DNA from: Methylibium sp965279545
Lineage (GTDB): Bacteria; Pseudomonadota; Gammaproteobacteria; Burkholderiales; Burkholderiaceae_C
NCBI RefSeq assembly: GCF_965279545.1
Contig: NZ_OZ257250.1
Location: forward strand, 1,798,001 to 1,862,000
DNA: 64,000 nucleotides
Direction of reading: 5' to 3'
Shown here: in pieces, positions 52,513 through 61,778 of the stretch
Layout of the letters: each line of letters begins with the position of its first letter
How positions within the stretch are numbered: the stretch's first letter is position 1
The notes under the pieces: generated by a model
What the model was told of the DNA's origin: nothing
Seen by the model: only the letters and a program-made list of their open reading frames with translations
Database searches by the model: none
Made by a program: the position numbers and the translations under genes

Positions 52513-53826
52513 TCAAGACCAGGTCAGGTCGCCGCACACCACGTGCAGTTCACCGCCCTGGCTGGCGGGAGCCCGAAAGGCCGTCGAGACCGTGACGCAC
52601 AGGTGCGCGCCGTGCAGCGTGCGGTAGGGCCGGGTGACCTGCACCTTGCCGACGGCGGCCACCGCCCGGCGGAAATACGGACGGCGCGCCCAGCGCGCAC
52701 CGCGCGTGTCACGGAAGGGCTCGAAGGTGCTGCCGGTGTTCGAGGGGCTCTGGCCCCACTGGTTGACGCCGACCTGCCGGCCGTCCTGACCGAGCAAATA
52801 GCACACCTCGGTGCCGGGCAGCTCCAGGAAGGACTGCACCGCTTCCTCGAGGCAACGCCCGCCGGCCAGCAACGCCGAGGCGTAGCCGATGGCGTTGAAG
52901 TAGGGTGCGATGCGTTCGCGGTAGCCGCAGTCTTCTTCGCGCCAGCGCTCGCCGAAGCCGTCCCACAGCGCGTTCAGCGTGTCGCAGGCATGGCCGGGTT
53001 CGACCAGCGCCGCCTGCGGACGGGCGAAGAAATAGCCCTGGACCAGATCGGCGTCGGCTTCGAGCGCAACGAAGGCCTCCGCCTCGGTCTCCACGCCTTC
53101 CATCAGCACCAGGGCACCGCACTCGTGCAGCAGCGAGGTCATCTGGACCACCACCCGACGCGCGCGCAGGTCGCGCGCTGCGCGCTCGACCAGGCTGCGA
53201 TCGAGCTTGACGATCTCGGGCCGCAGCCGCCACACGCGATCGAAATTGGAGTGCCCGGCGCCGAAGTCGTCGAGTGCGATCAGCCCCCCCTGGGCACGGA
53301 TCGTCTCGACGGCGGCATCGAAATCGGCGTCGTCGCGCACGGCGTCCTCGAGCACCTCGACGACGATCTGCGCGGGCTGCAGCCGCAGCGCCCGCGGCAT
53401 CGCCTCGCCACAGGCGTCGAAGGTCGTCTGCGGCGACTGCAGGAACACCTGCGGATGCAGATTCAGGAACAGCCACTGGGCCTGCGGCGCGGCTTTGGCG
53501 TAGTTGGCCATGTGCATGGTGCGCACCAGTTGGTCGCGCCACAGCAGCTCTTCGCAATCATGGCCCTCGAAAAAGCGTGGCGGCGGGACCGCGGTGCCGG
53601 CGGCGTCGGTGGCACGCAGCAAGGCTTCGTGGCCGACCACGCGGCCGTGCGAAAGGCTGAAGATCGGCTGGAAGTGGCTGGCCAGGCGGTGCCCTGCGTG
53701 GCTGCCGGTGACAGGCCGGCCGGCCGGTCCTTCGATGCCGCCCAGGCAAGCCAGTGCGGTTTCGAAACTCGTGGTGAGAGGCAGGACGGCAGACATCAGG
53801 CGCAGCGTAAGCAGGGAATGCGCCAT
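52513..53826 (-). CDS. EAL-domain c-di-GMP phosphodiesterase with C-terminal PDC-like sensor
   Basis: The 437-residue protein has an N-terminal EAL domain at about residues 45-285 and a C-terminal sensory region. Catalytic residues are all present: Glu in VGHEALLRA, Asn in LFLNLHPQ, Glu in VVEVLED, the double Asp in ALDDFGAGHSN, Lys in VKLDRSL and Glu in EGVETEAE. It should hydrolyse c-di-GMP. The C-terminal part (YFNAIGYASALLAGGRCLEE, FRDTRGARWARRPYFRRAV) resembles PDC/Cache-type sensor domains. Start is ATG 53826 or the internal ATG 53796. No membrane helix is evident. Confidence 0.88.
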   Translation of the reverse strand: MAHSLLTLRLMSAVLPLTTSFETALACLGGIEGPAGRPVTGSHAGHRLASHFQPIFSLSHGRVVGHEALLRATDAAGTAVPPPRFFEGHDCEELLWRDQLVRTMHMANYAKAAPQAQWLFLNLHPQVFLQSPQTTFDACGEAMPRALRLQPAQIVVEVLEDAVRDDADFDAAVETIRAQGGLIALDDFGAGHSNFDRVWRLRPEIVKLDRSLVERAARDLRARRVVVQMTSLLHECGALVLMEGVETEAEAFVALEADADLVQGYFFARPQAALVEPGHACDTLNALWDGFGERWREEDCGYRERIAPYFNAIGYASALLAGGRCLEEAVQSFLELPGTEVCYLLGQDGRQVGVNQWGQSPSNTGSTFEPFRDTRGARWARRPYFRRAVAAVGKVQVTRPYRTLHGAHLCVTVSTAFRAPASQGGELHVVCGDLTWS

Positions 53827-53849
53827 GCAGGCGCTACAAGCGGCTATCG

Positions 53850-53866
53850 GTCACGCACAGCGTGAC
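53850..53866. repeat. Inverted repeat in divergent intergenic region
   Basis: GTCACGC and GCGTGAC flank an ACA spacer, a perfect 7-bp inverted repeat, 24 bases upstream of the EAL gene start (minus strand) and about 130 bases before the TAXI gene. It could be an operator or an mRNA hairpin in the EAL leader. Confidence 0.35.
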
Positions 53867-53994
53867 TGAAGCACTATTTCGGTCCGCGAGGATTCCGATT
53901 GGCGCCAGGCCGAGGAGACGCCCCGGCAAACCGGCGGCACCCCGAACCCATCCGCTGGAGGCCGCGGTGGGCAAGCCCGATGCGCTGAACGAGA

Positions 53995-55407
53995 ATGCCG
54001 GTCCGAGACGCCCTTGCCCGCCACCAGATGCCCCGCCTGCCCTCCTTGCGCAACACCGTGCTGAGCAGCCGCGATCTGCTCGTCACGGCCGGTCCCTTCG
54101 TGCTGCTGGTCGTGGCACTGCTGGCGCTGGCGTACTGGGCGCTGGACCCGAGCCCGCCGAAGCGGGTGGTGCTGGCCACCGGACCGGCGAACGGCGCCTA
54201 TGCCGAGTTCGGCCTGCGTTACCAGACACAGCTGAAGAAATACGGCATCCAGGTCGAGCTGCGCGACACCGAGGGTGCGGCCGAGAACCTGAGGCTGCTC
54301 GAAGACCCGGCGTCGGGGGTCGATTTCGCCTTCGTGCAAGGTGGGGCCGGCCAACTGCGGCAGGCCGACGAGGGGCCGCCGCCCGAGCTGGTCTCGCTGG
54401 GCAGCCTGTTCTACGAGCCGCTGTGGGTCTTCTATCGCGAGGCCAGTGCGAAGAAGCTCCTGGGCCACGAGCAGCTCGACAACCTGGTTCAGCTCAAGGG
54501 CTGGCGCGTCAACATCGGCGCCAAGGGCAGCGGCATCACCAACCTGATGCGCCGGCTGATCGACGCCAACGGCCTGGCGCCCGACGACATCGTCGTCCAG
54601 CGGCTGAGCCAGACGCCGGCGGTGGTGGCGCTGCTGGGCGGCGAACTCGACGCGCTGGCCTTCGTTTCCGCGCCGGAGGCGCCAATGGTTCAGATGCTGC
54701 TGATGACACCCGGCATCCGGCTGCTCGACTTCGCCCAGGCCGAGGCCTATTCGCGCCGCCTGCCGATGCTCGCGCCGGTGCGGCTGCCGCGCGGCGTCGT
54801 CAAGCTCGACCAGGACCTGCCGCCGCAGGACGTCGACCTGCTCGCGCCGACGGCGATGCTGGTCGCCCGCAGCAGTGCGCACCCGGCACTGCAGCAGCTG
54901 TTCGTGCAGGCGGCGAACGCCATCCACAGCGGCGCCGGCTGGTTCCAGACACGCGGCGAGTTCCCGAACCGGCGTGCGACCGAGTTGCCGATGTCGAAGG
55001 AGGCCGACCGCTTCTTCGAGACCGGGCCACCGTGGCTGCAGCGCTACCTGCCGTTCTGGGTCGCGAACCTGATCGATCGCATGTGGGTGGTGCTGGCCTC
55101 GATCATCGTCGTGTTGATCCCGCTGTCGCGCGTGATCCCGCCGCTGTACGAGCTGCGCATCCGCTCGCGCGTGTTCCGCTGGTACGGCCGGCTGCGCCAG
55201 ATCGAGGAGAGCCTGTCCGATCCACCGCGCGGACCGGCGGACGCACAGCCGCTGATGGACGAACTCGACGCCCTGGACGCCCGCGTCAAACAGCTGCAGG
55301 TGCCTCTGTCGCATGCCGACGAGCTGTACGCGCTGCGCAGCCACATCGATCTGGTGCGCAAGAAGCTGCGCGCGCTCGGGGCTCAGACCCCCGCCGCCGC
55401 CGCATGA
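53995..55407 (+). CDS. Membrane-anchored TAXI-family (TRAP-type) solute-binding protein
   Basis: The 470-residue protein has an N-terminal membrane helix at about 28-50 and a TAXI binding domain at about 58-350. Family features are RVVLATGPANGAYAEFGLRY, FVQGGAGQLRQADEG, VNIGAKGSGITNLMRRLI and LLGGELDALAFVSAPEAP. Unlike ordinary TAXI proteins it then has a second membrane helix at about 363-385 and a C-terminal helical, probably coiled-coil tail of some 80 residues. No TRAP permease gene is near. Its stop overlaps the NDH-2 start as ATGA. It may be a membrane-tethered sensor or assembly partner; this is inference. The start could also be the internal ATG before PRLPSLRN. Confidence 0.85.
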   Translation: MPVRDALARHQMPRLPSLRNTVLSSRDLLVTAGPFVLLVVALLALAYWALDPSPPKRVVLATGPANGAYAEFGLRYQTQLKKYGIQVELRDTEGAAENLRLLEDPASGVDFAFVQGGAGQLRQADEGPPPELVSLGSLFYEPLWVFYREASAKKLLGHEQLDNLVQLKGWRVNIGAKGSGITNLMRRLIDANGLAPDDIVVQRLSQTPAVVALLGGELDALAFVSAPEAPMVQMLLMTPGIRLLDFAQAEAYSRRLPMLAPVRLPRGVVKLDQDLPPQDVDLLAPTAMLVARSSAHPALQQLFVQAANAIHSGAGWFQTRGEFPNRRATELPMSKEADRFFETGPPWLQRYLPFWVANLIDRMWVVLASIIVVLIPLSRVIPPLYELRIRSRVFRWYGRLRQIEESLSDPPRGPADAQPLMDELDALDARVKQLQVPLSHADELYALRSHIDLVRKKLRALGAQTPAAAA

Positions 55408-56744
55408 GCCTGACGCCGGGCCGGCCACGGGTCGTCATCATCGGCTGCGGCTTCGGCGGCATCGAGGCGGTGCGCGCGCTGGCGCCGGCCGACGTCGAGA
55501 TCACGCTGGTCGACCGCACCAACCACCACCTGTTCCAGCCGCTGCTCTACCAGGTGGCGACCGCTGGCCTCTCGGCCCCTGCGATCTCGGGGCCGATCCG
55601 CCACATCCTGCGCAAGGAGATGCAGCGCGGCAACCTGACCATCCTGCTCGGCGAGGTGACGCGCATCGATGCCGCTGCGCGCAGCGTCGAGCTCGACAGC
55701 GGCAAGGACCGCATCGCCTACGACCACCTGATCGTCGCCGCCGGGGCGACGCACAGCTACTTCGGCCACGACGACTGGGCACAGCACGCGCCGGGGCTCA
55801 AGACGCTGGCCGATGCCTTTCGCATCCGCCGTCGCGTGCTGATGGCCTTCGAGCGCGCCGAACGCCAGCGCGATCTCGAGCGGCGCAAGGCCTGCCTGAC
55901 CTTCGCCGTGGTCGGCGCCGGCCCCACCGGAGTGGAGATGGCCGGCATGCTGGCCGAGATCGCGCACCACACGCTGCCGGACGAGTACCGCCACATCGAC
56001 TCGCGGCGTGCCCGTGTCGTGCTGATCGAGGGCGGGCCGCGCGTGCTGGGCGGATTCACCGAGAAGCTTTCCGCCAAGGCGCTGGCGCAGCTCCAGACAC
56101 TCGGCGTCGAGGTGCTGGTCGACGCCAAGGTGAGCAGCATCGATGCCGAAGGCCTGGACTACGAGGGGCCGCAAGGTGCACAGCGCATCAACACCCACAC
56201 GGTGGTGTGGGCAGCCGGCGTGGCCGCCTCGCCGCTCGGCCGCGCGCTGGCCGACAGCTGCGGCTGCGCGCTCGACCGCGCCGGTCGGGTGGTGGTGGAC
56301 GCCGATCTCGCGGTGCCGGGACACCCGGAGATCTCCGTCGTCGGCGACCTGGCGGCCGCGAAGAGCCACCCGAAGAAGGGCCCGCCCACGCCGGTGCCCG
56401 GCGTCAGTCCGGCGGCCAAGCAGATGGGGCGCACCGCGGCCCGCAACCTGCTGAAGCGCCTGCGCGGCGAGACGACGCAAGCCTTCCGCTACGTGGACTA
56501 CGGCGCCCTCGCAACGATCGGCCGGCACTCGGCGATCGCGATGGTCGACGTGCCGATGCTCGGTCGCGTGCAGTTCAGCGGACCGGCCGCCTGGCTGTTC
56601 TGGCTGTTCGTCCACATCTATTTCCTGATCGGCTTCCGCAACCGGCTGGTGGTGCTGAGCGACTGGGCCTGGGCCTACTTCAGCTTCGAGCGCCAGGCCC
56701 GCGTGGTGGCCGACCCGGAGAATCCGCCGAGAGCAAGTTCCTGA
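55404..56744 (+). CDS. ndh: Type II NADH dehydrogenase (NDH-2)
   Basis: NDH-2 oxidises NADH and reduces quinone without pumping protons, on the inner face of the membrane. The 446-residue product has an FAD motif IIGCGFGGIEAVRAL at the N-terminus and an NAD motif VGAGPTGVEMAGML in the middle. The segments VVWAAGVAAS, ISVVGDLAAA and PGVSPAAKQMGRTAA are typical. A hydrophobic C-terminal stretch (WLFWLFVHIYFLIGFRNRLV) anchors it to the membrane. Translation is coupled to the TAXI gene by ATGA. Confidence 0.95.
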   Translation: MSLTPGRPRVVIIGCGFGGIEAVRALAPADVEITLVDRTNHHLFQPLLYQVATAGLSAPAISGPIRHILRKEMQRGNLTILLGEVTRIDAAARSVELDSGKDRIAYDHLIVAAGATHSYFGHDDWAQHAPGLKTLADAFRIRRRVLMAFERAERQRDLERRKACLTFAVVGAGPTGVEMAGMLAEIAHHTLPDEYRHIDSRRARVVLIEGGPRVLGGFTEKLSAKALAQLQTLGVEVLVDAKVSSIDAEGLDYEGPQGAQRINTHTVVWAAGVAASPLGRALADSCGCALDRAGRVVVDADLAVPGHPEISVVGDLAAAKSHPKKGPPTPVPGVSPAAKQMGRTAARNLLKRLRGETTQAFRYVDYGALATIGRHSAIAMVDVPMLGRVQFSGPAAWLFWLFVHIYFLIGFRNRLVVLSDWAWAYFSFERQARVVADPENPPRASS

Positions 56745-56871
56745 ACAGGCCGTGCACGCGCCGTCGGCGCCGTGGCGGCGTGCCGCCGACGCGGCCGGGT
56801 CCGTTTCCCTAGAATCGTCTCGATGGCGGCACGGCCTTCCCGGTCTCGCCCGCGGCCCGATGAAGGAGTCC

Positions 56872-58689
56872 ATGGACACCCGCAGCTCTCCGATCCACCT
56901 GCGCCTCGAGCGCCTGCGTGAACAGATGGCGGTGCAGCGGATCGACGCGGTGCTGCTGCCGTCCAGCGACCCCCATCTGTCCGAATACCTGCCCGGGCAC
57001 TGGCAGGCTCGCGCGTGGTTCTCCGGCTTCACCGGCTCGATGGCGACGCTGGTCGTGCTGGCCGACCGCGCCGCGCTGTTCGCCGACAGCCGCTACTGGA
57101 CTCAGGCCGAGGCCCAGCTGGCGGGCACCGGCATCGAGCTCGTCAAGATCGCGACCGGCACAGCCGCCGCGCACATCGAATGGATCGCGTCCGCGCTGCG
57201 GCCCGGCCAGACACTCGCGGTCGATGCTGCGGTGCTCGGCCTCGCCGTCGCCAAGCAACTGCGCGACGCCATGGACGCCGCCCGCATTGCGCTGCGCACC
57301 GACTCCGATCCGCTCACGACCGCCTGGCCGGAGCGCCCGGCCCTGCCGGCCGTGCCGGTCTACGAGCATCGCGCCCCGCACGCGCCGCTGTCGCGCAACG
57401 AGAAGCTGGTGCAGCTGCGTGCGGCGATGGCTCGGCACGGCGCGAGTCACCACCTGATCTCGACGCTGGACGACCTGGCCTGGCTGCTCAACCTGCGCGG
57501 CGCCGACGTCGACTACAACCCGGTCTTCCTCGCCCACGCCCTGGTGTCCGCCGATGCCGTCCAGCTGTTCATCGGCGCGGGCAAGGTCGATGCCGCACTG
57601 GCCGGCGTGCTGGCCGCCGACGGCGTGCAGCTGCGCCCCTACGAGCAGGCCCGCGCGGCCCTGGCCGCCCTGCCCGCCGACGCCCGCCTGCTGGTCGATC
57701 CGCGGCGCGTGACGCTGGGCCTGCGCGAAGCGGTGCCGGCGTCGGTGCGACTGATCGAAGCGATCAACCCCTCCGCCCTCGCCAAGAGCCGCAAGACCGC
57801 GCCGGAGGCGGCGTTCATCCGCGAGGCGATGGCGCGCGACGGTGCCGCGATGTGCGCCTTCTACGCCTGGTTCGAAGGCGCGCTCGGCCGCGAGCGGATC
57901 ACCGAGCTCACGATCGACGAGCGCCTGAGCGCCGAGCGCGCGCGGCAGCCGGACTATGTGTCACTGAGCTTCCCGGTCATCGCCGGCTTCAACGTGAACG
58001 GCGCGATGCCGCACTACCGCGCCACGCCCGCGACCCATGCGGTGATCTCGCGCGCCGATGGCGTCGCGGCCGACGGACTGCTGCTGATCGACTCCGGGGC
58101 GCAATACCTCGGCGGCACGACCGACATCACGCGCGTCTGGCCGGTCGGCACGCCGTCCGCGGCGATGCGGCGCGACTACACGCTGGTGCTCAAGGGCACG
58201 ATCGCGCTGAGCCGCACGCGCTTTCCGCGTGGCACGCCGAGCCCGATGCTCGACGCGATCGCACGGGCACCGCTGTGGGCCGAATCGCTCGACTACGGCC
58301 ACGGCACCGGCCACGGCGTGGGCTATTTCCTCAATGTGCACGAAGGCCCGCAGTCGATCAGCAAGACCGTGCCGACACCCGAGATGGCGATGGAGCCCGG
58401 CATGGTCACCAGCATCGAGCCCGGCCTGTACCGCCCGGGGCGCTGGGGCGTGCGCATCGAGAACCTGGTGCTGAACGTGCCGGCGCCGGGCGACGAGTTC
58501 GGCGACTTCCTCGCGTTCGAGACGCTGACGCTGTGCCCGATCGACACGCGCAGCATCGACCATACGCTGCTGCGCGAGGACGAGCGCGACTGGCTGAACC
58601 GCTACCACGCCATGGTGCACGAGCGCCTCGCCCCGCTCGTCCGCGGCGCGGCGCTCGCCTGGCTCGAGGCGCGCACGCAGCCGGTCTGA
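56872..58689 (+). CDS. Xaa-Pro aminopeptidase P-type metallopeptidase (M24B)
   Basis: The 605-residue protein has the three-domain form of aminopeptidase P: two creatinase-like N-terminal domains and a C-terminal pita-bread catalytic domain. Metal ligands are visible in LLLIDSGAQYLGGTTDITRV (two Asp), YGHGTGHGVGYFLNVHEGP (His), VTSIEPGLYRPGRWGVRIEN (two Glu in succession). It removes an N-terminal residue before proline and is cytoplasmic. AAGGAG three bases before ATG 56872 supports this start; an ATG four codons upstream (56860) is the alternative. Its stop is 6 bases from the convergent AIM24 gene. Confidence 0.93.
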   Translation: MDTRSSPIHLRLERLREQMAVQRIDAVLLPSSDPHLSEYLPGHWQARAWFSGFTGSMATLVVLADRAALFADSRYWTQAEAQLAGTGIELVKIATGTAAAHIEWIASALRPGQTLAVDAAVLGLAVAKQLRDAMDAARIALRTDSDPLTTAWPERPALPAVPVYEHRAPHAPLSRNEKLVQLRAAMARHGASHHLISTLDDLAWLLNLRGADVDYNPVFLAHALVSADAVQLFIGAGKVDAALAGVLAADGVQLRPYEQARAALAALPADARLLVDPRRVTLGLREAVPASVRLIEAINPSALAKSRKTAPEAAFIREAMARDGAAMCAFYAWFEGALGRERITELTIDERLSAERARQPDYVSLSFPVIAGFNVNGAMPHYRATPATHAVISRADGVAADGLLLIDSGAQYLGGTTDITRVWPVGTPSAAMRRDYTLVLKGTIALSRTRFPRGTPSPMLDAIARAPLWAESLDYGHGTGHGVGYFLNVHEGPQSISKTVPTPEMAMEPGMVTSIEPGLYRPGRWGVRIENLVLNVPAPGDEFGDFLAFETLTLCPIDTRSIDHTLLREDERDWLNRYHAMVHERLAPLVRGAALAWLEARTQPV

Positions 58690-58695
58690 GCAGCG

Positions 58696-59508
58696 CTATT
58701 CCTCATCGCCGCCGAGCACCGCGCCAAGCAACCCGCCGGCCCCGAAGCCGCCGAGCACCGAGCCCTCCTCGCGCGAACCGCCACGCTGCGGCGCCGCCGC
58801 GAACACGCGCGAGGCAAGTCGCGAGAACGGCAGGCTCTGCAGCCACACCGTGCCCGGCCCGGTGAGCTTGGCGAAGAACAGCCCTTCGCCGCCGAACAGT
58901 GCCGTCTTGACCTTGCCGACGTACTGGATCTCGAAGCCGACGTTCTGCGTGTAGGCGACCACGCAACCGGTGTCGACCAGCAAGGCCTGACCCGGCTGCA
59001 GTTCGCGCTTCACCACGGTGCCGCCGGCATGCACGAAGGCCAGGCCGTCGCCGTCGAGCTTCTGCATGATGAAACCCTCGCCGCCGAAGAAGCCGACCGA
59101 GAGCTTGCGCTGGAAGGCGATGCCGAGGCTCACGCCGCGCGCGGCACACAGGAAGGCGTCCTTCTGGCAAATCAGCGTGCCGCCGAACGTCTTCAGGTCC
59201 ATCGGCAGGATCTTGCCGGGATACGGCGCGGCAAATGCCACGCGCTGCTTGCCGCTCGCGTTGTTGGTGTAGACCGTCGTGAACAGCGATTCGCCGGTAA
59301 CGAGACGTTTACCGGCCCCGATCAGCTTGCCGAAGAAGCCTCCCTGTTGCGCCGATGCATCGCCGAACACGGTGTCCATGGCGATGCCCATGTCCATGAA
59401 CATCATGCTGCCGGCCTCGCCGATGGCCGCCTCGCCCGGATCGAGTTCGACCTCGACGAACTGCATTTCTGCGCCTTTGATCTCGTAATCGATCACATCC
59501 ATTGCCAT
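58696..59508 (-). CDS. AIM24/TIGR00266-family protein
   Basis: The 270-residue protein belongs to the AIM24 family of beta-stranded proteins without known enzymatic role. Typical segments are YEIKGAEMQFVEVELDPGEA, GEAGSMMFMDMGIAMDT, FFGKLIGAGKRLVTGESLF, SVGFFGGEGFIMQKLDGDG and FGGEGLFFAKLTGPGTVWLQ. The C-terminus is Gly-rich (LGGFGAGGLLGAVLGGDEE). TGGAGG precedes ATG 59508. It is divergent from the second GGDEF gene. Confidence 0.88.
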   Translation of the reverse strand: MAMDVIDYEIKGAEMQFVEVELDPGEAAIGEAGSMMFMDMGIAMDTVFGDASAQQGGFFGKLIGAGKRLVTGESLFTTVYTNNASGKQRVAFAAPYPGKILPMDLKTFGGTLICQKDAFLCAARGVSLGIAFQRKLSVGFFGGEGFIMQKLDGDGLAFVHAGGTVVKRELQPGQALLVDTGCVVAYTQNVGFEIQYVGKVKTALFGGEGLFFAKLTGPGTVWLQSLPFSRLASRVFAAAPQRGGSREEGSVLGGFGAGGLLGAVLGGDEE

Positions 59509-59698
59509 GCCAGACCTCCATCGGTGCGTTTGCGCACATTTGCGTGAGAGCGGATGGTAGCCACGCACCGTGAACTGTTGCCGGCCTCTCCGAACCGCGA
59601 CGCACGGTGCATCATGGGCGATCGAAACATGTCCCACTTTTGGGGGGGTCGGGTGGGAGTCAGTGCCTCCGAGAATCTTCGATTCCACCCGAGTGACG

Positions 59699-60931
59699 AT
59701 GCAAGCGAACGCCGATTTCACGATTCACCTGCCGACACTGATGCTGCTGTCAGTGGTCGTCATGGGATCGACGGCGGCCATCATGACGGTGTTCGGCCTG
59801 AGCCAGCGCGTCTACCGCGGCTACTGGTGGTGGGTTGGCGCGATGTGGCTGGCGACGTTCGGTGCGGCGCTGCATGGAGTCCGCGGCGCATGGCCGGCTG
59901 CGGCGGTGCCGGCCTGCCTGCTGGTGATGGCCTGGCCGGTGTTGATCATCACCGGGCTGCGGCGCTTCTTCTCGCGAGACAGGCAGTTCTCGACGGCGAC
60001 GATCGACCTGGCGCTGTTCGCCGTCGGCTATCTGACCTGGCTGGGGTGCTGGGTCTCTTCCGCGCCGCAGGCGATCCGCTCGCTGGCCTACGGTGCAGGC
60101 TCGCTGGTCTTGCTGCTGTACGCCGCCTTTTTCATCCTGAAGCTCGACGACTTCCAGCGCAGCCCGGCGCTGAAGCTGCTCGCCATGGTGATGGTGGTGC
60201 AGGCGGTGGTGCCGGTCCTGCGCCTGGCGTCGATGTTCGCCCAGGGCGGCGGCGCGCTCCCCACGCAGTCGCTGGTGGTCGTGGGGGTGGTCCTGCCGCT
60301 GTTGATCGGCATGCTGTTCACCGTCTACCTCTGCCTGGTGCTGACGCACGAACGCACGGTGCGCGACCTGCGCGAGACACAGCGCCAGCTGCGCGTGCTG
60401 GCCGACATCGACATGCTCACGCAGGTGCCGAACCGCCGGCACTTCGAAGAGCTGGCCGCCGCGATCGTCGGCAACGCAGCCGCGCCGCCCTCGGTCCTGA
60501 TGCTGTTCGACATCGACCACTTCAAGCACGTGAACGACAACCATGGCCATGCCGTCGGCGACGCGGCCCTGCGCCTGGTGGCGCGCTGCACGCGCGACAC
60601 CCTGCGCACGCGCGACGTGATGGGTCGCGTCGGCGGCGACGAGTTCATGCTGCTGCTGCCGGGGGCCAGCGTCGATGACGCGCTGCATGTGGCCGACCGC
60701 ATCACGCGGCACCTCGACCTCGAGAGCAAGAATTTCTCGCTGCCCTTGAGCCTGAGCTTCGGCCTGGTCCAGATCCAGACCGGCGAGACGCTCGACGCAG
60801 CGCAGCACCGCGCCGACCTCGCGCTCTACGAAGCCAAGCGACAGGGCCGCCGCCGTGCCGTGCCGGCCCGCCAGGACGGCACCGACACGGTGTTCGGCGA
60901 AAGCCGCTCGCTCGGCCTCGATCCGCTGTAG
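59699..60931 (+). CDS. Membrane diguanylate cyclase (multi-helix sensor with GGDEF)
   Basis: This 410-residue protein has six or seven membrane helices in its first 230 residues, an integral-membrane sensor of the 7TM type without a recognisable named fold. The C-terminal GGDEF domain is intact, with GGDEF at residues 312-316 and an I-site RTRD at 303-306. It should synthesise c-di-GMP and be inhibited by it. ATG 59699 (MQANADFTIHLPTL) was chosen because the upstream open frame is not membrane-like. It is convergent with the ModA-like gene. Confidence 0.9.
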   Translation: MQANADFTIHLPTLMLLSVVVMGSTAAIMTVFGLSQRVYRGYWWWVGAMWLATFGAALHGVRGAWPAAAVPACLLVMAWPVLIITGLRRFFSRDRQFSTATIDLALFAVGYLTWLGCWVSSAPQAIRSLAYGAGSLVLLLYAAFFILKLDDFQRSPALKLLAMVMVVQAVVPVLRLASMFAQGGGALPTQSLVVVGVVLPLLIGMLFTVYLCLVLTHERTVRDLRETQRQLRVLADIDMLTQVPNRRHFEELAAAIVGNAAAPPSVLMLFDIDHFKHVNDNHGHAVGDAALRLVARCTRDTLRTRDVMGRVGGDEFMLLLPGASVDDALHVADRITRHLDLESKNFSLPLSLSFGLVQIQTGETLDAAQHRADLALYEAKRQGRRRAVPARQDGTDTVFGESRSLGLDPL

Positions 60932-60953
60932 CCTGCGGCTCGCTTCGCCGCCA

Positions 60954-61778
60954 CTAGCGCGGCGCGAAGCCGCGCCGCGCCAGCACCGCCTGCCCCGCCG
61001 GCGCGAGCAGCGCCTCCACGAAGCGCTGCGCCTGCGGCCCGGCCCCACCCAGCAGGACCACGCCGTAGTTCGCGGCGACGTTGACGTCCTCCGGAATGTC
61101 AACCCGATGCAGCGCAGCGTTCTCCTGCTGCGCCTGCAAGGCGATGGTGGTGTAGATGATGAACACATCGGCCTGCCCGGCTTCGAGCAGCGCCACGTAG
61201 ACGCTGCGTCCGGCCGGCGGCCGCGGCGAACCCGGGCCACCGGTCAGCTTCAGCGCCTTGCGGTCGAGCATGTCGTAGGCACCGGCGAACGCTCCGCCGC
61301 GCTGCCCGATCCGGCGAAACAGCTCCCAGGCGTAGTCGCCGCAAGGGTCGGCCTCGGGGGTCGACGTGCCCACGCGCAAGGCCGGGTCGAGCAGGCGGGC
61401 CAGCACGTTGTCGGCCGTCACGCCGGCCTCGGGACGCGCCAGCACGCACAGGCGATTGCGCGTGAAGCGCCGTACCGTACCGGCCCCGCTGGCGGCTGCA
61501 ATGGCCTGCGGATGCTCCATGTTGGCGGAGGCGAACACGTCGGCCGGCTCGCCCGCCGCCAACCGGTCCTTCAGCAGGCCTGCGGCGCCGAACACGAAGC
61601 GCAGATGCACGCCGGGCGTGTCCTGCTCGAACCGCCGGCCGATCTCCGTCAGCGACGCCCGCAGGCTGCCCGCGGCGTACACGACCAGTTCCCGTGCCGG
61701 CCCGCCGGCAGCACCGGCCATGTCCGCCCCCGATGCCATCGCGAGCAAGGCCCGTCAGGCGACGAGGCGGCGCCTCAC
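60954..61778 (-). pseudogene. ModA-like periplasmic binding protein, signal peptide interrupted by in-frame TGA
   Basis: The mature part is a molybdate/tungstate-type binding protein (ELVVYAAGSLRASLTEIGRR, FVFGAAGLLKDRLAAGEPAD, VFASANMEHPQ and TSTPEADPCGDYAWELF). The natural start is GTG 61778, which overlaps the tupA stop as GTGA. It reads MRRRLVA, then a TGA at 61757-61755, then RALLAMASGADMAGAAGG. Read through the TGA, this is a normal signal peptide. Without read-through the first downstream starts are TTG 61748 and ATG 61739, which lack the basic n-region and would leave the protein in the cytoplasm. It follows tupA in the tungstate operon. Either a recent nonsense mutation, a sequence error or an unusual start; the rest of the gene (to 60954) is intact. 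Confidence 0.7.

Noticed and set aside
61755..61757. TGA in the ModA-like gene as a selenocysteine codon, given selD nearby
   Set aside because: It falls in a signal peptide where selenocysteine has no purpose, no SECIS-like hairpin is evident after it, and selA, selB and selC are not in the window.
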